In this document: piece by piece, positions 9,044 through 17,506 of the stretch
Position numbering within the stretch: the stretch's first letter is position 1
How the letters are laid out: the number at the start of each line of letters is the position of its first letter
Source: an uncultured Verrucomicrobiota bacterium
GTDB taxonomy: Bacteria > Verrucomicrobiota > Verrucomicrobiia > Limisphaerales > UBA9464
Length of the DNA: 36,201 bases
Assembly: GCA_903842505.1 (NCBI GenBank)
Contig: CAIMMI010000167.1
Coordinates: forward strand, 1 to 36,201
Direction of reading: 5' to 3'
Notes under the pieces: model-generated
The model's input: only the letters and a program-made list of their open reading frames with translations
What the model was told of the DNA's origin: nothing
Database searches by the model: none
Made by a program: the position numbers and the translations under genes

Positions 9044-9443
9044 GTTCGGGGATCAGTTGGAGTCAAGATGGGATCGGACGGAGACAGCGATGCGAGTTCG
9101 TGCAGGGAGCGCCTGCCTTCGGATGACTCGTGGGGATCCCCGTCGTTCGAACACTGGCTGGATTTTCATGGCAATCACGGCTGACAACCCGGAAGGGCAA
9201 CATCAGGCCGCGAATTCGCGATCCGTTTCATGCCCCTTTCCATGCCTGCGAGGTTAGCTGACGGGCTCGGGCTGAAAGGTGCCCTGGTCGCCGGTTGCCC
9301 GGCCACGTACGCCCCGTCCGGAGGCACTGGGTTGCCCCAAAAACCGCCGGAATCTGGTTCCCCCGCGCCCGACGACTTTGTGTCACCGGGCTTCGGCGTG
9401 AGGACGGGTATCTCAAATGGGGGCCGGGGGTGTCAAACTTCCC

Positions 9444-9507
9444 TGTAGGCCGGGTGCCCTCACCCGGCGGGGTGGAGGAAGCGCCGCGTGGGGGCACGCG
9501 GCCTACA
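9444..9507. repeat. Double-hairpin palindromic repeat, copy 1
   Basis: The element begins TGTAGGCCG and ends with its exact complement CGGCCTACA. Each half folds into its own 7-bp hairpin: CCGGGTG-CCCT-CACCCGG on the left and CCGCGTG-GGGG-CACGCGG on the right. The two arms also pair with each other over 26 nt with only three differences. A second copy is at 31132-31194. The layout recalls paired REP elements. Confidence 0.85.
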
Positions 9508-9560
9508 ATTGGGGATTGCCCAGGTTCAAACGCGAAACGGATGGGTTCGAACTCCGAGGC

Positions 9561-9581
9561 GGCTCGACGTCTCGCCCCACC
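9561..9581 (+). repeat. Dispersed intergenic motif, short copy B
   Basis: The sequence GGCTCGACG followed by TCTCGCCCCACC matches copy A at 6986-7013 except for loss of the GAG triplet and the outer bases. Confidence 0.5.
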
Positions 9582-9652
9582 GATTCCTTGGGGCAGTTCC
9601 GGAGCGCCCGGCTTCCATGGCACCGGCAGTTCTGGCTAGGGTTGTCGGACAC

Positions 9653-10849
9653 GTGATTCACGAACTGGATGTCGTTGTGCTGGGGGGAGGGGCGGCCGGG
9701 CTGTTCTGCGCCCGGGTGGCTGGGCTCAACGGGCGGTCCGTTGCCGTCCTCGAGCATCAGGCCCGCGCCGGCAACAAGATCCTGATCTCGGGCGGTGGGC
9801 GTTGCAATTTCACCAACCTCGACGCCACCTCGGCGAACTACGTCACCCACGGCAGCCCCCACTTTACCAAGTCCGCCCTGGCGCGATATACGCCCGCGGA
9901 CTTCCTGCGGTTGGTCGAGCAGCACGGCATCGCCTGGCACGAACGCAAGCACCGCCAACTGTTCTGCGACCAGAGTTCGCGTCAGATCCTGTCCCTGCTG
10001 GAATCCGAGTGCGCCGAGGCCGGCGTCCAGATCCGGACCCAATGCCGGATCCTGTCGGTCGAGCGGTCGCATCCGGCCGACGTCCGACCGTGGGAGATCG
10101 CCACGTCCTTGGGCACTTTCCGGGCGTCGAGCGTGGTGGTGGCCTGCGGCGGGCTGTCGTTTCCAAAGCTGGGGGCGACGCCGTTCGGATACGGGATTGC
10201 GCGACAGTTTGGGCTTCGGGTGATCGACCCGCGGCCGGGGTTGGTACCATTGACGTGGAAGCCTACGGAGTCGGCGCTGTTTGCGGACCTGAGCGGGGTT
10301 TCGATCGAGTGCGAAACGCAGGCTGGACCGGATACGCCCCAGTTCCGGGAGGCGGTCCTGTTCACGCACCGGGGACTGAGTGGACCGGCCATCCTGCAGG
10401 TGTCGTCGCATCGCACGCCGGAAGAACCCATCCATGTGAACCTTCTGCCGGGCATCGACATTCCCGCATGGCTGACGGACCGCCAAAGACTGACCCAGAC
10501 CCCGCGCCAGGCGCTTCGGACGCTGTGGCCGGACCGACTGGCGCAGGCGTGGTGCAGTCGGGGGATTCCCGACCGCCCCCTGGCGCAGCTTTCGCGGAAA
10601 GATCTTGAAGAACTGGCCCGGCAACTGGGCTCGTGGACGATCCAACCGGCCGGGGACGAAGGCTACCCGAAGGCGGAGGTCACGATCGGCGGCGTGGACA
10701 CGGCGGAGCTTTCGTCGAAGACCCTGGAGAGCCGGAAGGTGCCGGGTCTTTTCTTCGTGGGGGAGGTGGTGGACGTGACGGGATGGCTCGGAGGATTCAA
10801 TTTCCAGTGGGCGTGGGCTTCGGGGCACGCAGCGGGGAGCGCTGCCTGA
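9653..10849 (+). CDS. HI0933/YhiN (BaiN)-family NAD(P)/FAD-dependent flavoprotein
   Basis: The predicted protein has 398 residues if it starts at the GTG at 9653. The FAD-binding Rossmann motif DVVVLGGGAAGLFCAR then begins at residue 6, as in E. coli YhiN. An ATG at 9617 adds 12 residues and is the alternative. The second family hallmark, KILISGGGRCNFTN, follows at about residue 43. VVVACGGLSFPKLGATPFGY lies in the middle, and the C-terminus has the flavin-closing GLFFVGEVVDVTGWLGGFNFQWAWASG. Family members are flavin reductases acting on largely unknown substrates; BaiN of gut clostridia was proposed to reduce bile-acid intermediates. It is followed by a hairpin and appears monocistronic. 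Confidence 0.93.
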   Translation: MIHELDVVVLGGGAAGLFCARVAGLNGRSVAVLEHQARAGNKILISGGGRCNFTNLDATSANYVTHGSPHFTKSALARYTPADFLRLVEQHGIAWHERKHRQLFCDQSSRQILSLLESECAEAGVQIRTQCRILSVERSHPADVRPWEIATSLGTFRASSVVVACGGLSFPKLGATPFGYGIARQFGLRVIDPRPGLVPLTWKPTESALFADLSGVSIECETQAGPDTPQFREAVLFTHRGLSGPAILQVSSHRTPEEPIHVNLLPGIDIPAWLTDRQRLTQTPRQALRTLWPDRLAQAWCSRGIPDRPLAQLSRKDLEELARQLGSWTIQPAGDEGYPKAEVTIGGVDTAELSSKTLESRKVPGLFFVGEVVDVTGWLGGFNFQWAWASGHAAGSAA

Positions 10850-10874
10850 GTTTGGCCGCGGTTCCGGCCAAACT
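10849..10874 (+). terminator. Hairpin directly after the flavoprotein stop codon
   Basis: A perfect 10-bp stem AGTTTGGCCG / CGGCCAAACT with loop CGGTTC begins at the last base of the TGA stop. No T-run follows, so intrinsic termination is uncertain; it may only protect the 3' end. It ends 49 bp before the H-NOX start. Confidence 0.5.
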
Positions 10875-10909
10875 ACCCGAATTTCCATCGCCCAAATTAC
10901 CCGATCCGT

Positions 10910-10915
10910 TATAAG
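10910..10915 (+). promoter_or_regulatory. Candidate -10 element of the H-NOX operon
   Basis: TATAAG lies 8 nt before the ATG at 10924 in an AT-rich island flanked by CGATC and GATCG. No good -35 hexamer is seen 16-18 bp upstream. If used, transcription would start at or just before the ATG, giving a leaderless message; no Shine-Dalgarno is present. Confidence 0.35.
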
Positions 10916-10923
10916 ATCGCGCC

Positions 10924-11481
10924 ATGTACGGGGTGGTGAACAGGGCCCTCGAGGATCTCGTCTGCACCAAACACGGAGAAAATAAGTGGTTGCAGATCAA
11001 GGAGAAGGCTGGAGTTGACGAGGATATGTTCCTCAGCCTCCAGTCGTATCCGGATGCCATGACCTACCAATTGGTGAGTGCCACCAGCCAGGTCCTTGGG
11101 CTCACCTCCCAGCAGGTCCTCCACGCCTTCGGTCGCCATTGGATCTTGAAGACCGCCCGGGAAGACTTTGGTGAACTGCTCACCGCAAATGGGCGAACCC
11201 TCCCCGACTTCATCCAAGGCCTCCCCAACTTCTGTACCCGGGTCAAACTGATGTTACCCAACGCGCAGCCGCCCCGATTGTCGGTGACGGACCGCACCGA
11301 CAACAGTCTGGTCCTGCACTCCCAAAGCCACCGCGAGGGCCTCGCGGATTTTGTCGTCGGGCTGCTGGATGGGCTTGGGGAACTCTATGCCATCCCGGTT
11401 CGGATTGAACACAGGACACGGCGCAACGGGGAGTCCCTCGTTGATCTTTTCCGGGTTTCCTGGGGACCCGAACATCCCTGA
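10924..11481 (+). CDS. H-NOX (haem-NO-binding, HNOB) domain protein lacking the canonical haem-ligand His
   Basis: This is a stand-alone H-NOX domain of 185 residues, the usual size. It opens with the family start MYGVVNRALEDLV and ends with the family's last strand region. H-NOX proteins bind haem and sense NO or O2 in trans with a partner kinase or cyclase. Aligned by eye with soluble guanylate cyclase beta1, the LDALH segment that carries proximal His105 reads LPNFC here, so Cys104 (TGT at 11233-11235) replaces the ligand. The YxSxR propionate-binding motif reads Ser133-Gln-Ser135-His-Arg137, so its Tyr is lost but Ser and Arg remain. The rest of the fold looks intact, which argues against decay. 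Either haem is held by Cys, or the domain binds another ligand or none. The HNOBA kinase starts 21 bp downstream, so the two are almost surely co-transcribed and act together. Confidence 0.93.
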   Translation: MYGVVNRALEDLVCTKHGENKWLQIKEKAGVDEDMFLSLQSYPDAMTYQLVSATSQVLGLTSQQVLHAFGRHWILKTAREDFGELLTANGRTLPDFIQGLPNFCTRVKLMLPNAQPPRLSVTDRTDNSLVLHSQSHREGLADFVVGLLDGLGELYAIPVRIEHRTRRNGESLVDLFRVSWGPEHP

Positions 11482-11502
11482 TTTCGACGGATTGGCACCC
11501 CC

Positions 11503-14500
11503 ATGGACACAACGTCGCCAACCTCTGTTTCCCAGATCCGGGTCGGGCTCACTCCCGCCCAGTTCGCGGTCGCGTTTCCATTCCATTTCGCCTGCTCCCC
11601 GGACGGCTCGATCATCCAGACCGGGGCTTCGCTGCTACGGTTGTGCCCGGAACTCGTTCAATTCCCGAAGTTCAACGAAGTCCTTCGCCTTCGCGAACCG
11701 GAGATCCCGGAGCCGATCACGATGGAAGCCATCCGGGAATGTGCGCCCTTTTTGTTCCTGATCCAGATCCCGGGCACGGATGTCATGCTGCGCGGGCAGG
11801 TGATTCCGTTGGAGGATGGGGGGCTGGTATTCCTGGGGTCCCCGTGGCTGACGGATATCGCGACGCTGCGCCAACTCGGTTTGCTGCTCGATGACTTTGC
11901 CATCCATGACCCGGCCCTGGACCTCCTGCAGAGCATCCAGGCCCAGAAGGCGGCCGTCTCGGATCTCCAGAAGCTGGCCGAGCGCCTGAGGCACCAGCGG
12001 GCGGAACTGACGGCAGCCAACCGCCTGTTGCAGTCCCAGTCCGTCGAAACCCAGAAGCTCGCCCTCGTCGCCGACCGGACCGATCAGGCGGTGATCATCA
12101 CCGATCAATGGGGAATGATCGAGTGGGTCAACGCCGGGTTTGTCCGCCAGACCGGCTACACCTTCGAGGAGGCACGGGGACGCAAGCCCGGAAGCCTGCT
12201 CCAGGGTCCGGAGACGGATCCGCGGTCCGTGGCCCACATCCGGGAAAAGCTGGCTGCAGGTGAACCGATCGAGATCGAGATCCTCAACTACCACAAGAAT
12301 GGCCAGAAGTACTGGCTGCATCTGGAAATCCAGCCGATCCGGGACGCGTCGGGCCAGATCAGCAACTTCATGGCCCTGGAACGGGACATCACGGAACGGG
12401 TCCGCACCGAATATCGCCGCCGACTCCAGTACAAGGTGTCCCAAGCCCTGACCGACTCCCCGACGATCGGGGTCGGCACGGCCCAGTGCCTGCAGGCGAT
12501 CGCGAAGGTCCTCGGATGGCCCGGGGCGGTGTTCTGGTCGCCTCAGGAGGGACAGCGGTTGCGGGCGGAATCTTCCTGGTTTGCGACGGATCGCGATTAC
12601 TCGCTCCTGCGGACGACGTTGGAGCCGTTCTGCCCGCAGTTGGGGGAATGCCTCCCGGGCCGGGTCTGGGAGCAGGGCCAACCCACGTGGGTCACCTGGG
12701 TCTCCAAGGTTTCCGACGACCCATGGCACGAGGCCGCGCGGACGCTGGGCATCAAGACGGCCTGTGCGTTCCCCTGCAAGGTGGGCGACAAATTCTTCGG
12801 CATCATCGAACTCCTTTCTTCGCAGGCGGAGGAACCGGATCAGGACCTCATCCAGCTCTTCAGCTCGCTCGGAAATCAGGTGGGCCAGTTTATCGAACGG
12901 AAGCTGGCCGAGGCAGAGATCGAACAGCAGCGGGACTTCGCGCTCCAGGTGATGAATGCCATGGGTCAGGGCCTGACCGTGAGCGATGAGAAGGGGGTCT
13001 TCACCTTCGCCAACGCCGCCTATGCCCGGCTCGTCGGTTGCCAACCCGAACAACTGATCGGGCGGAAACCCCACGATTTCACATTCGACGAAGACATCCC
13101 AAAACTTGAGGCGGTCGCGAAGGCGCGCCTCGAAGGAGAATCTTCAACCCTTGAACTCCGCATCCGCCGCCCCGATGGCACTCCGGTTTACGCGCTCGTA
13201 ACCGGCGTTCCCCACCGCAGGGATGGGCGTGTGGTTGGGTCGATTGCCACAATCACCGACTTGACCGAACGGCGGAAGGTGGAGATCGAACTCCAACGCA
13301 CGAAGGAGCAGGCCGAGGATGCCAACCGGGCCAAGAGCGAGTTCCTCGCCACCATGAGCCATGAGATCCGCACCCCGATGAACGGCATCATCGGCATGTC
13401 GGGTCTCCTTCTTGATTCCCAGCTTTCCTCCCACCAGCAGGAAATGGTCGAAGCCGTCCGGACGTCCGGTGAAGCGCTCATGTCCATCATCGAGGACGTG
13501 CTCGACTTCTCAAAGATCGAGGCCTCCAGGGTCGAGATCCTCTCGGAGGAGTTCGAACTCGACGTCATCGTCGAGAGCGTCATGGACCTGTTCGCGCAGA
13601 AGTCCATTGAGAAGGGCCTGGATCTCGTCGTCCACGTCCGCCCCGATGTCCCGGCCCGCGTGCGGGCGGACGCCGGCCGACTCCGACAAATCCTGCTCAA
13701 TCTGGTGGGCAACGCGGTCAAGTTCACCGAGTGCGGTCATGTCATCCTGCGGGTGTCCCGCGATTCCGCCTCCGATGGCCGTCAGAACCTCCGCTTTGAG
13801 GTCCTCGATTCCGGCATCGGGATGTCCCAGGAACAGATCTCCCGGCTGTTCGTTCCGTTCTCGCAAGCGGACGCGTCCACGACGCGACGGTTCGGTGGTA
13901 CGGGTCTGGGACTGGCCATCTGCAAGCGACTCATCGAGCTGATGGGAGGCAAGATGAACGAGGTCAGCTCGAACCCCGGGTCTGGATCCATCTTCAGCTT
14001 CCAGATTCCCGTCAGCGTTCCTCCCGGGGCAGACCGCTCCCAGTACCCCCCCATCCATGTGGTGGTCGCCGAGGACCACACCGAGACCCGGTTCGCACTC
14101 CGGGACCAACTCCTCTCGCTCGGCTCGGACCCAACCCTCTGCCGGAGCGAGGCCGAGTTGCTCGAGCAATTGCAGGGATCCCGGAAGCCGAACCTGCTCA
14201 TCATCGACCGGAACCTGTTCGGTCCCTCCACCGTGGATGCGCTCCAGGCACTGGCCTCCAGGCCGGATCGCCGGGCGCCCCGGGTTGTCCTGACCGGAAC
14301 CATCACGGACTCCGTCCGGCAGGGCAACCCGGTGCCCGGCGTGGAAAGCTTCCTTGCCAAACCGATCAAGCGGGCCGCTATCGCCTCGATCATCGATCGT
14401 ACCGTGTCCCGAACCGTCAGCCCGGTCCGGACTGCGGTTGCCACCAACAAGGATGCCCGAACCGCTCCCTCCACGCTCCGCATCCTCATCACCGAAGACA

Positions 14501-15282
14501 ACGACATCAACCGCCGCCTCACCACGCTGATACTCAACAAGCTCGGCTACAAAGCCGAACTGGTTGTCAACGGACGGGAGGCAGTCGAGGCCTGCGAGCG
14601 CAAGGTCTACGATGTGATCCTGATGGACTGCCACATGCCGGAGATGGACGGCTACGACGCCACGCGGGCGATCCGGCGGGCCGAGGCCGCGAATGCCGGG
14701 CGCCAGCGCGTCCGCATCATCGCCCTCACGGCTGCCGCCATGAGCGGCGAGCGCGAGCGCTGCCTGGCCGTCGGCATGGACGACTACGTGTCCAAGCCGG
14801 TGAAGCCGGATCTTCTGCAGGCAGCCTTGGATCGGGCGGCTGCCGACATTCAGTCGGTCCCCGATCCTCTCGGAACACAGCCTGAACCCGCTGCCGAGCC
14901 CAACCCGGCCGAGGACGTTTCCCGCGAACTCACAACCGTTCGGGAAACCTGTTTGGCCCTGGCCGACGAACTGGGAAGCGAAGGCGTGGTCGAACTCCTG
15001 GAGGCGTTCGTCTCGGACACCCCTCAACGGTTGATCGAACTCGACCGCCTTTCATCCAGCACGGACTTCGTGACGCTCCGCCGCGCCGCGCACTCGCTCA
15101 AGGGGAGCTTCGCGCTATTCGGCTTCTTCACGCTGGAAGCCCTGAGTCTGAACATCGAGATCGCCGCCTCGGAGGACCGCACCGATGGTCAGGTGGCCGC
15201 CGCCGCCAGCCTCCACTCGCGCTTTTCGCAACTGTTCCCCCAACTGCAGCAGATGGTTGAAGAGTTCAGATCCCACCCTTGA
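11503..15282 (+). CDS. HNOBA-PAS-GAF-PAS hybrid sensor histidine kinase with two receivers and Hpt
   Basis: This 1259-residue soluble kinase has no membrane segments. Residues 1 to about 165 are an HNOBA domain, the H-NOX-associated PAS-like module, with FPFHFACSPDG, MLRGQVIPL, FLGSPWL and DDFAIHDPALDLL. A coiled coil follows (about 150-185), then PAS (185-305), GAF (312-465) and a second PAS (477-590). The HisKA domain has phospho-acceptor His620 in MSHEIRTPMNG. The HATPase_c domain (about 720-838) has an N-box, DSGIGM and GTGLGLAI. Receiver 1 (852-970) has Asp902 in IIDRN. Receiver 2 (992-1112) has Asp1042 in LMDCHMPEMDG. A C-terminal Hpt has His1197 in AAHSLKGS. This is a complete internal His-Asp-His phosphorelay. 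The first PAS has GSLLQGPETD without the flavin-binding Cys, so it is not a LOV domain. No output regulator lies nearby. It presumably reads the H-NOX protein encoded just upstream. Confidence 0.95.
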   Translation: MDTTSPTSVSQIRVGLTPAQFAVAFPFHFACSPDGSIIQTGASLLRLCPELVQFPKFNEVLRLREPEIPEPITMEAIRECAPFLFLIQIPGTDVMLRGQVIPLEDGGLVFLGSPWLTDIATLRQLGLLLDDFAIHDPALDLLQSIQAQKAAVSDLQKLAERLRHQRAELTAANRLLQSQSVETQKLALVADRTDQAVIITDQWGMIEWVNAGFVRQTGYTFEEARGRKPGSLLQGPETDPRSVAHIREKLAAGEPIEIEILNYHKNGQKYWLHLEIQPIRDASGQISNFMALERDITERVRTEYRRRLQYKVSQALTDSPTIGVGTAQCLQAIAKVLGWPGAVFWSPQEGQRLRAESSWFATDRDYSLLRTTLEPFCPQLGECLPGRVWEQGQPTWVTWVSKVSDDPWHEAARTLGIKTACAFPCKVGDKFFGIIELLSSQAEEPDQDLIQLFSSLGNQVGQFIERKLAEAEIEQQRDFALQVMNAMGQGLTVSDEKGVFTFANAAYARLVGCQPEQLIGRKPHDFTFDEDIPKLEAVAKARLEGESSTLELRIRRPDGTPVYALVTGVPHRRDGRVVGSIATITDLTERRKVEIELQRTKEQAEDANRAKSEFLATMSHEIRTPMNGIIGMSGLLLDSQLSSHQQEMVEAVRTSGEALMSIIEDVLDFSKIEASRVEILSEEFELDVIVESVMDLFAQKSIEKGLDLVVHVRPDVPARVRADAGRLRQILLNLVGNAVKFTECGHVILRVSRDSASDGRQNLRFEVLDSGIGMSQEQISRLFVPFSQADASTTRRFGGTGLGLAICKRLIELMGGKMNEVSSNPGSGSIFSFQIPVSVPPGADRSQYPPIHVVVAEDHTETRFALRDQLLSLGSDPTLCRSEAELLEQLQGSRKPNLLIIDRNLFGPSTVDALQALASRPDRRAPRVVLTGTITDSVRQGNPVPGVESFLAKPIKRAAIASIIDRTVSRTVSPVRTAVATNKDARTAPSTLRILITEDNDINRRLTTLILNKLGYKAELVVNGREAVEACERKVYDVILMDCHMPEMDGYDATRAIRRAEAANAGRQRVRIIALTAAAMSGERERCLAVGMDDYVSKPVKPDLLQAALDRAAADIQSVPDPLGTQPEPAAEPNPAEDVSRELTTVRETCLALADELGSEGVVELLEAFVSDTPQRLIELDRLSSSTDFVTLRRAAHSLKGSFALFGFFTLEALSLNIEIAASEDRTDGQVAAAASLHSRFSQLFPQLQQMVEEFRSHP

Positions 15283-15346
15283 AGCGGCTCGAAGTCCGCG
15301 AGCGCCCGGACGACCTCCCGAAGGAGATGCCGGAACCGCCCCGATC

Positions 15347-16606
15347 CTACTGGCCGATCCGGTAAAGGTGTGCCGCCGTGCGGATGAACAGGGCCCCGTC
15401 ATCCACCGCATAGGATGCCAACGTCCGCTCCGCGAGGTCGTTCTTCGCCAGCAGTTCGAACTGGCGCCCGGGCTTCACCACGAATCCCACGCCCGCCTCG
15501 TTCTGGAAGTACAACCGGCCATCCGCGTAAACGATCGATGAGGAGAAGTCGCCGCCCAGGCGCTCGCTCCATACCACCTTGCCGTTGTCCGCCTCGATCG
15601 CGCTCGCGATACCCGCATCCGAGACGCAGTAGAGGAGGTCGTCCACCACGACCATGGAGGGCGTATTCGGGGCGCCCTTCGCCAAGGTCCAGGCCACGTG
15701 GCTCGCCGTGACGTCGCCCTGACCACCCGGACGGATGGCGTGGAGGATCGGACGATCATAGCCGCTGGCGACAAAGAGGAGTCCCCGGGCAAGGACCGGG
15801 CGCGGCACAACGGAATAGCCTTCGCCGTACAGGACGCGCCAGACCTCCCGGCCGTTGGTCGGATCGTAGGCGAGGGCGGCACCGCTCGCCGGGCTAACCA
15901 CGAGCGCCTTGCCCTCCGATTCGATGACCAAGGGCGTGCAGAAGGAGAACTTCCGCTTGGCAGGCGTTTCGCGGGGCGTCTCCCAGCGGACTTTTCCATC
16001 CTTCGCGTCCAGGGCCACAAGGCGGGGTTCACTCGCGCCGTCGACCCCGAAGATCAGGAGGCCGTCCACCAGCACCGGCGAACCACCGTTGCCATGCACC
16101 GGCGTGTAGCGCACGGAATCCTGCCGCCAAACGACCTTCCCGGTCAGGTCCAAGGCAGCCGACCCATGATGTCCGAAGTGAACATACAACCGGTCCTCCG
16201 TGACGATCGGGGTGGGACTCGCCTGGCCGTTCTTCGAATGGATCGATGCCCCAGCGTCCGCGGTATCGAACAACGTCGTTTCCCAAAGCTGCTTGCCCGT
16301 GACCGCATCCAGCGCCAGCGCCTGCAGCGTCAGTCCACCCGATGCCTTCTGGATCGCCGTGGTCAGGTAGATCCGACCCGACCGGAGGACAGGTGACGAC
16401 CAACCGGCGCCCGGGATTGGCTGCTTCCAGACGACGTGATTGGTCGGACTCCACGTGACCGGAAGATTCCGGGCGGTCGATTGCCCCATGGCAGCGGGGC
16501 CTCGAAACTCGGGCCAGTCTCCCGCCATCAGTGGAGTCGACAGCATCGACAGACCCGCAGCCAAGGCCAGGATTCCGGTTCCCATGGAGGCACTCATTCG
16601 ACGCAT
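15347..16606 (-). CDS. Secreted PQQ-binding-like beta-propeller repeat protein
   Basis: The protein has 419 residues with a signal peptide ending near PLMA-GD. The mature N-terminus has DWPEFRGPAAMG, typical of the PQQ-like propeller family abundant in Planctomycetes and Verrucomicrobia. Repeated propeller blades follow (for example LDAVTGKQLWETTLF, LDLTGKVVWRQ, LDAKDGKVRWETP, YDPTNGREVWRVLY and IEADNGKVVWSERL). No catalytic residues or CxxCH are seen, so a scaffold, BamB-like or sugar-binding role is as likely as dehydrogenase activity. It converges on the kinase gene with a 64-bp gap. A promoter-like pair lies immediately upstream. Confidence 0.9.
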   Translation of the reverse strand: MRRMSASMGTGILALAAGLSMLSTPLMAGDWPEFRGPAAMGQSTARNLPVTWSPTNHVVWKQPIPGAGWSSPVLRSGRIYLTTAIQKASGGLTLQALALDAVTGKQLWETTLFDTADAGASIHSKNGQASPTPIVTEDRLYVHFGHHGSAALDLTGKVVWRQDSVRYTPVHGNGGSPVLVDGLLIFGVDGASEPRLVALDAKDGKVRWETPRETPAKRKFSFCTPLVIESEGKALVVSPASGAALAYDPTNGREVWRVLYGEGYSVVPRPVLARGLLFVASGYDRPILHAIRPGGQGDVTASHVAWTLAKGAPNTPSMVVVDDLLYCVSDAGIASAIEADNGKVVWSERLGGDFSSSIVYADGRLYFQNEAGVGFVVKPGRQFELLAKNDLAERTLASYAVDDGALFIRTAAHLYRIGQ

Positions 16607-16612
16607 GACGCC

Positions 16613-16642
16613 AAGCTATTCTCCCACGTTCCACCGAAGCAA
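16613..16642 (-). promoter_or_regulatory. Candidate sigma-70 promoter of the PQQ-like gene
   Basis: On the minus strand TTGCTT (16642-16637) is separated by 18 bp from TAGCTT (16618-16613), which ends 6 nt before the ATG at 16606. Initiation would fall at the start codon, so the message would be leaderless. Confidence 0.35.
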
Positions 16643-16769
16643 GCCGGGTAGCAGCCGACTACTGAGGGTGGGGAGTTCTCAGTTCCCAGATTCCATTTCT
16701 GGAGACTGGTAGCTGGCCCCCCCTTCCATCCCCGCCTCGTCACCTCGTCGGCTACGGTAGCAGTCGACG

Positions 16770-17495
16770 TCAGGAGAATGTCCCGGCACCCAACCCACGT
16801 GCGATGCCGCCGCAGGCTTCCTCGGTCCGGGTTCCACCGAACTTCCGAAGTTCACCCGACCGAAGCCGCGGGAACGCATGGATCCGCTGCGGCTCGATGT
16901 ACTCCCCGAGCAAGGCGCGGTTGGAAGCCGTCGAAGCGTCCGGGCCGGGAGCCTCCATCAGGACCACCTGGGCCCGAGCCCGAACCGCAGGCGACAGCGC
17001 CGCCCACACGAGCCGCACCTGACCCACCACGCCGATCCGATCCACGGCCACCACCACGGGCGCGGCGTTGAGTCGATCGATGACCTGCGGGGCATCGGTT
17101 CCTTCCATCAACGGGCTCAGCAATCCCCCGGCGCCTTCAATGACCGAAAACTGCAACCCCTGGGACGCCGCTTCGACGTGACCCGCGAGGGCCTCCAGGG
17201 TCACCCGGCGCCCCTCCTGCCGTGCCGCCAGCAGCGGCGCGATCGGCTCGGCGAAATGCCAGGGGTTGATGATATCGATCGGCACCTGCCGTTGCTGGGC
17301 CTCGTACAGACGCTCGGCATCCTCCCGGCTACCGGAGGCAAGGGGCTTGAAGCCAATCGAGGGAATCTCGTGACGTCGGAGCCAAGCCAGAAAGGCCGCC
17401 GTGAATACCGTCTTGCCAACGTCCGTGTCGGTGCCGGTGACGAAGACGTGTCGAAGAGCTGGAGACGCCGTGCGGCGCGGCTTTGAAAGGCTCAT
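16770..17495 (-). CDS. bioD: ATP-dependent dethiobiotin synthetase
   Basis: BioD forms the ureido ring of dethiobiotin from diaminopelargonic acid, CO2 and ATP, the penultimate step of biotin synthesis. The P-loop HVFVTGTDTDVGKTVFTAAF lies near the N-terminus. FKPLASGS carries the substrate-binding Lys, and VIEGAGGLLSPL is the other family hallmark. Length is 241 residues from the ATG at 17495, close to the usual 220-240. An upstream in-frame TTG at 17510 is less likely. It starts 11 nt after larE and is probably co-transcribed with it. No other bio genes are visible in the window. The C-terminal third is weakly conserved. Confidence 0.92.
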   Translation of the reverse strand: MSLSKPRRTASPALRHVFVTGTDTDVGKTVFTAAFLAWLRRHEIPSIGFKPLASGSREDAERLYEAQQRQVPIDIINPWHFAEPIAPLLAARQEGRRVTLEALAGHVEAASQGLQFSVIEGAGGLLSPLMEGTDAPQVIDRLNAAPVVVAVDRIGVVGQVRLVWAALSPAVRARAQVVLMEAPGPDASTASNRALLGEYIEPQRIHAFPRLRSGELRKFGGTRTEEACGGIARGLGAGTFS

Positions 17496-17506
17496 GAGGA
17501 AGGAAC

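Larger units (their letters stand above)
9044..9652. other. Divergent intergenic region between kup and the HI0933-type gene
   Basis: About 600 bp separate the two divergent genes. No credible gene is seen. The region contains a 64-bp double-hairpin repeat (9444-9507) and a short copy of the dispersed motif (9561-9581). Open frames running through it from the right cross both repeats and are extensions of the flavoprotein frame rather than real N-termini. Confidence 0.65.

Noticed and set aside
7250-9184. 644-codon plus-strand frame opposite kup
   Set aside because: Its product is highly charged and Gly/Glu/Asp-rich with no membrane or domain pattern, and kup is unmistakable on the other strand.
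9488-9652. Longer N-terminus of the HI0933-type flavoprotein
   Set aside because: It would be encoded by the double-hairpin repeat and the dispersed motif; family members begin about five residues before the FAD motif.
12058-12420. LOV photoreceptor domain in the hybrid kinase
   Set aside because: The PAS has the LLQGPETD stretch seen in LOV-like PAS domains but lacks the flavin-binding Cys.
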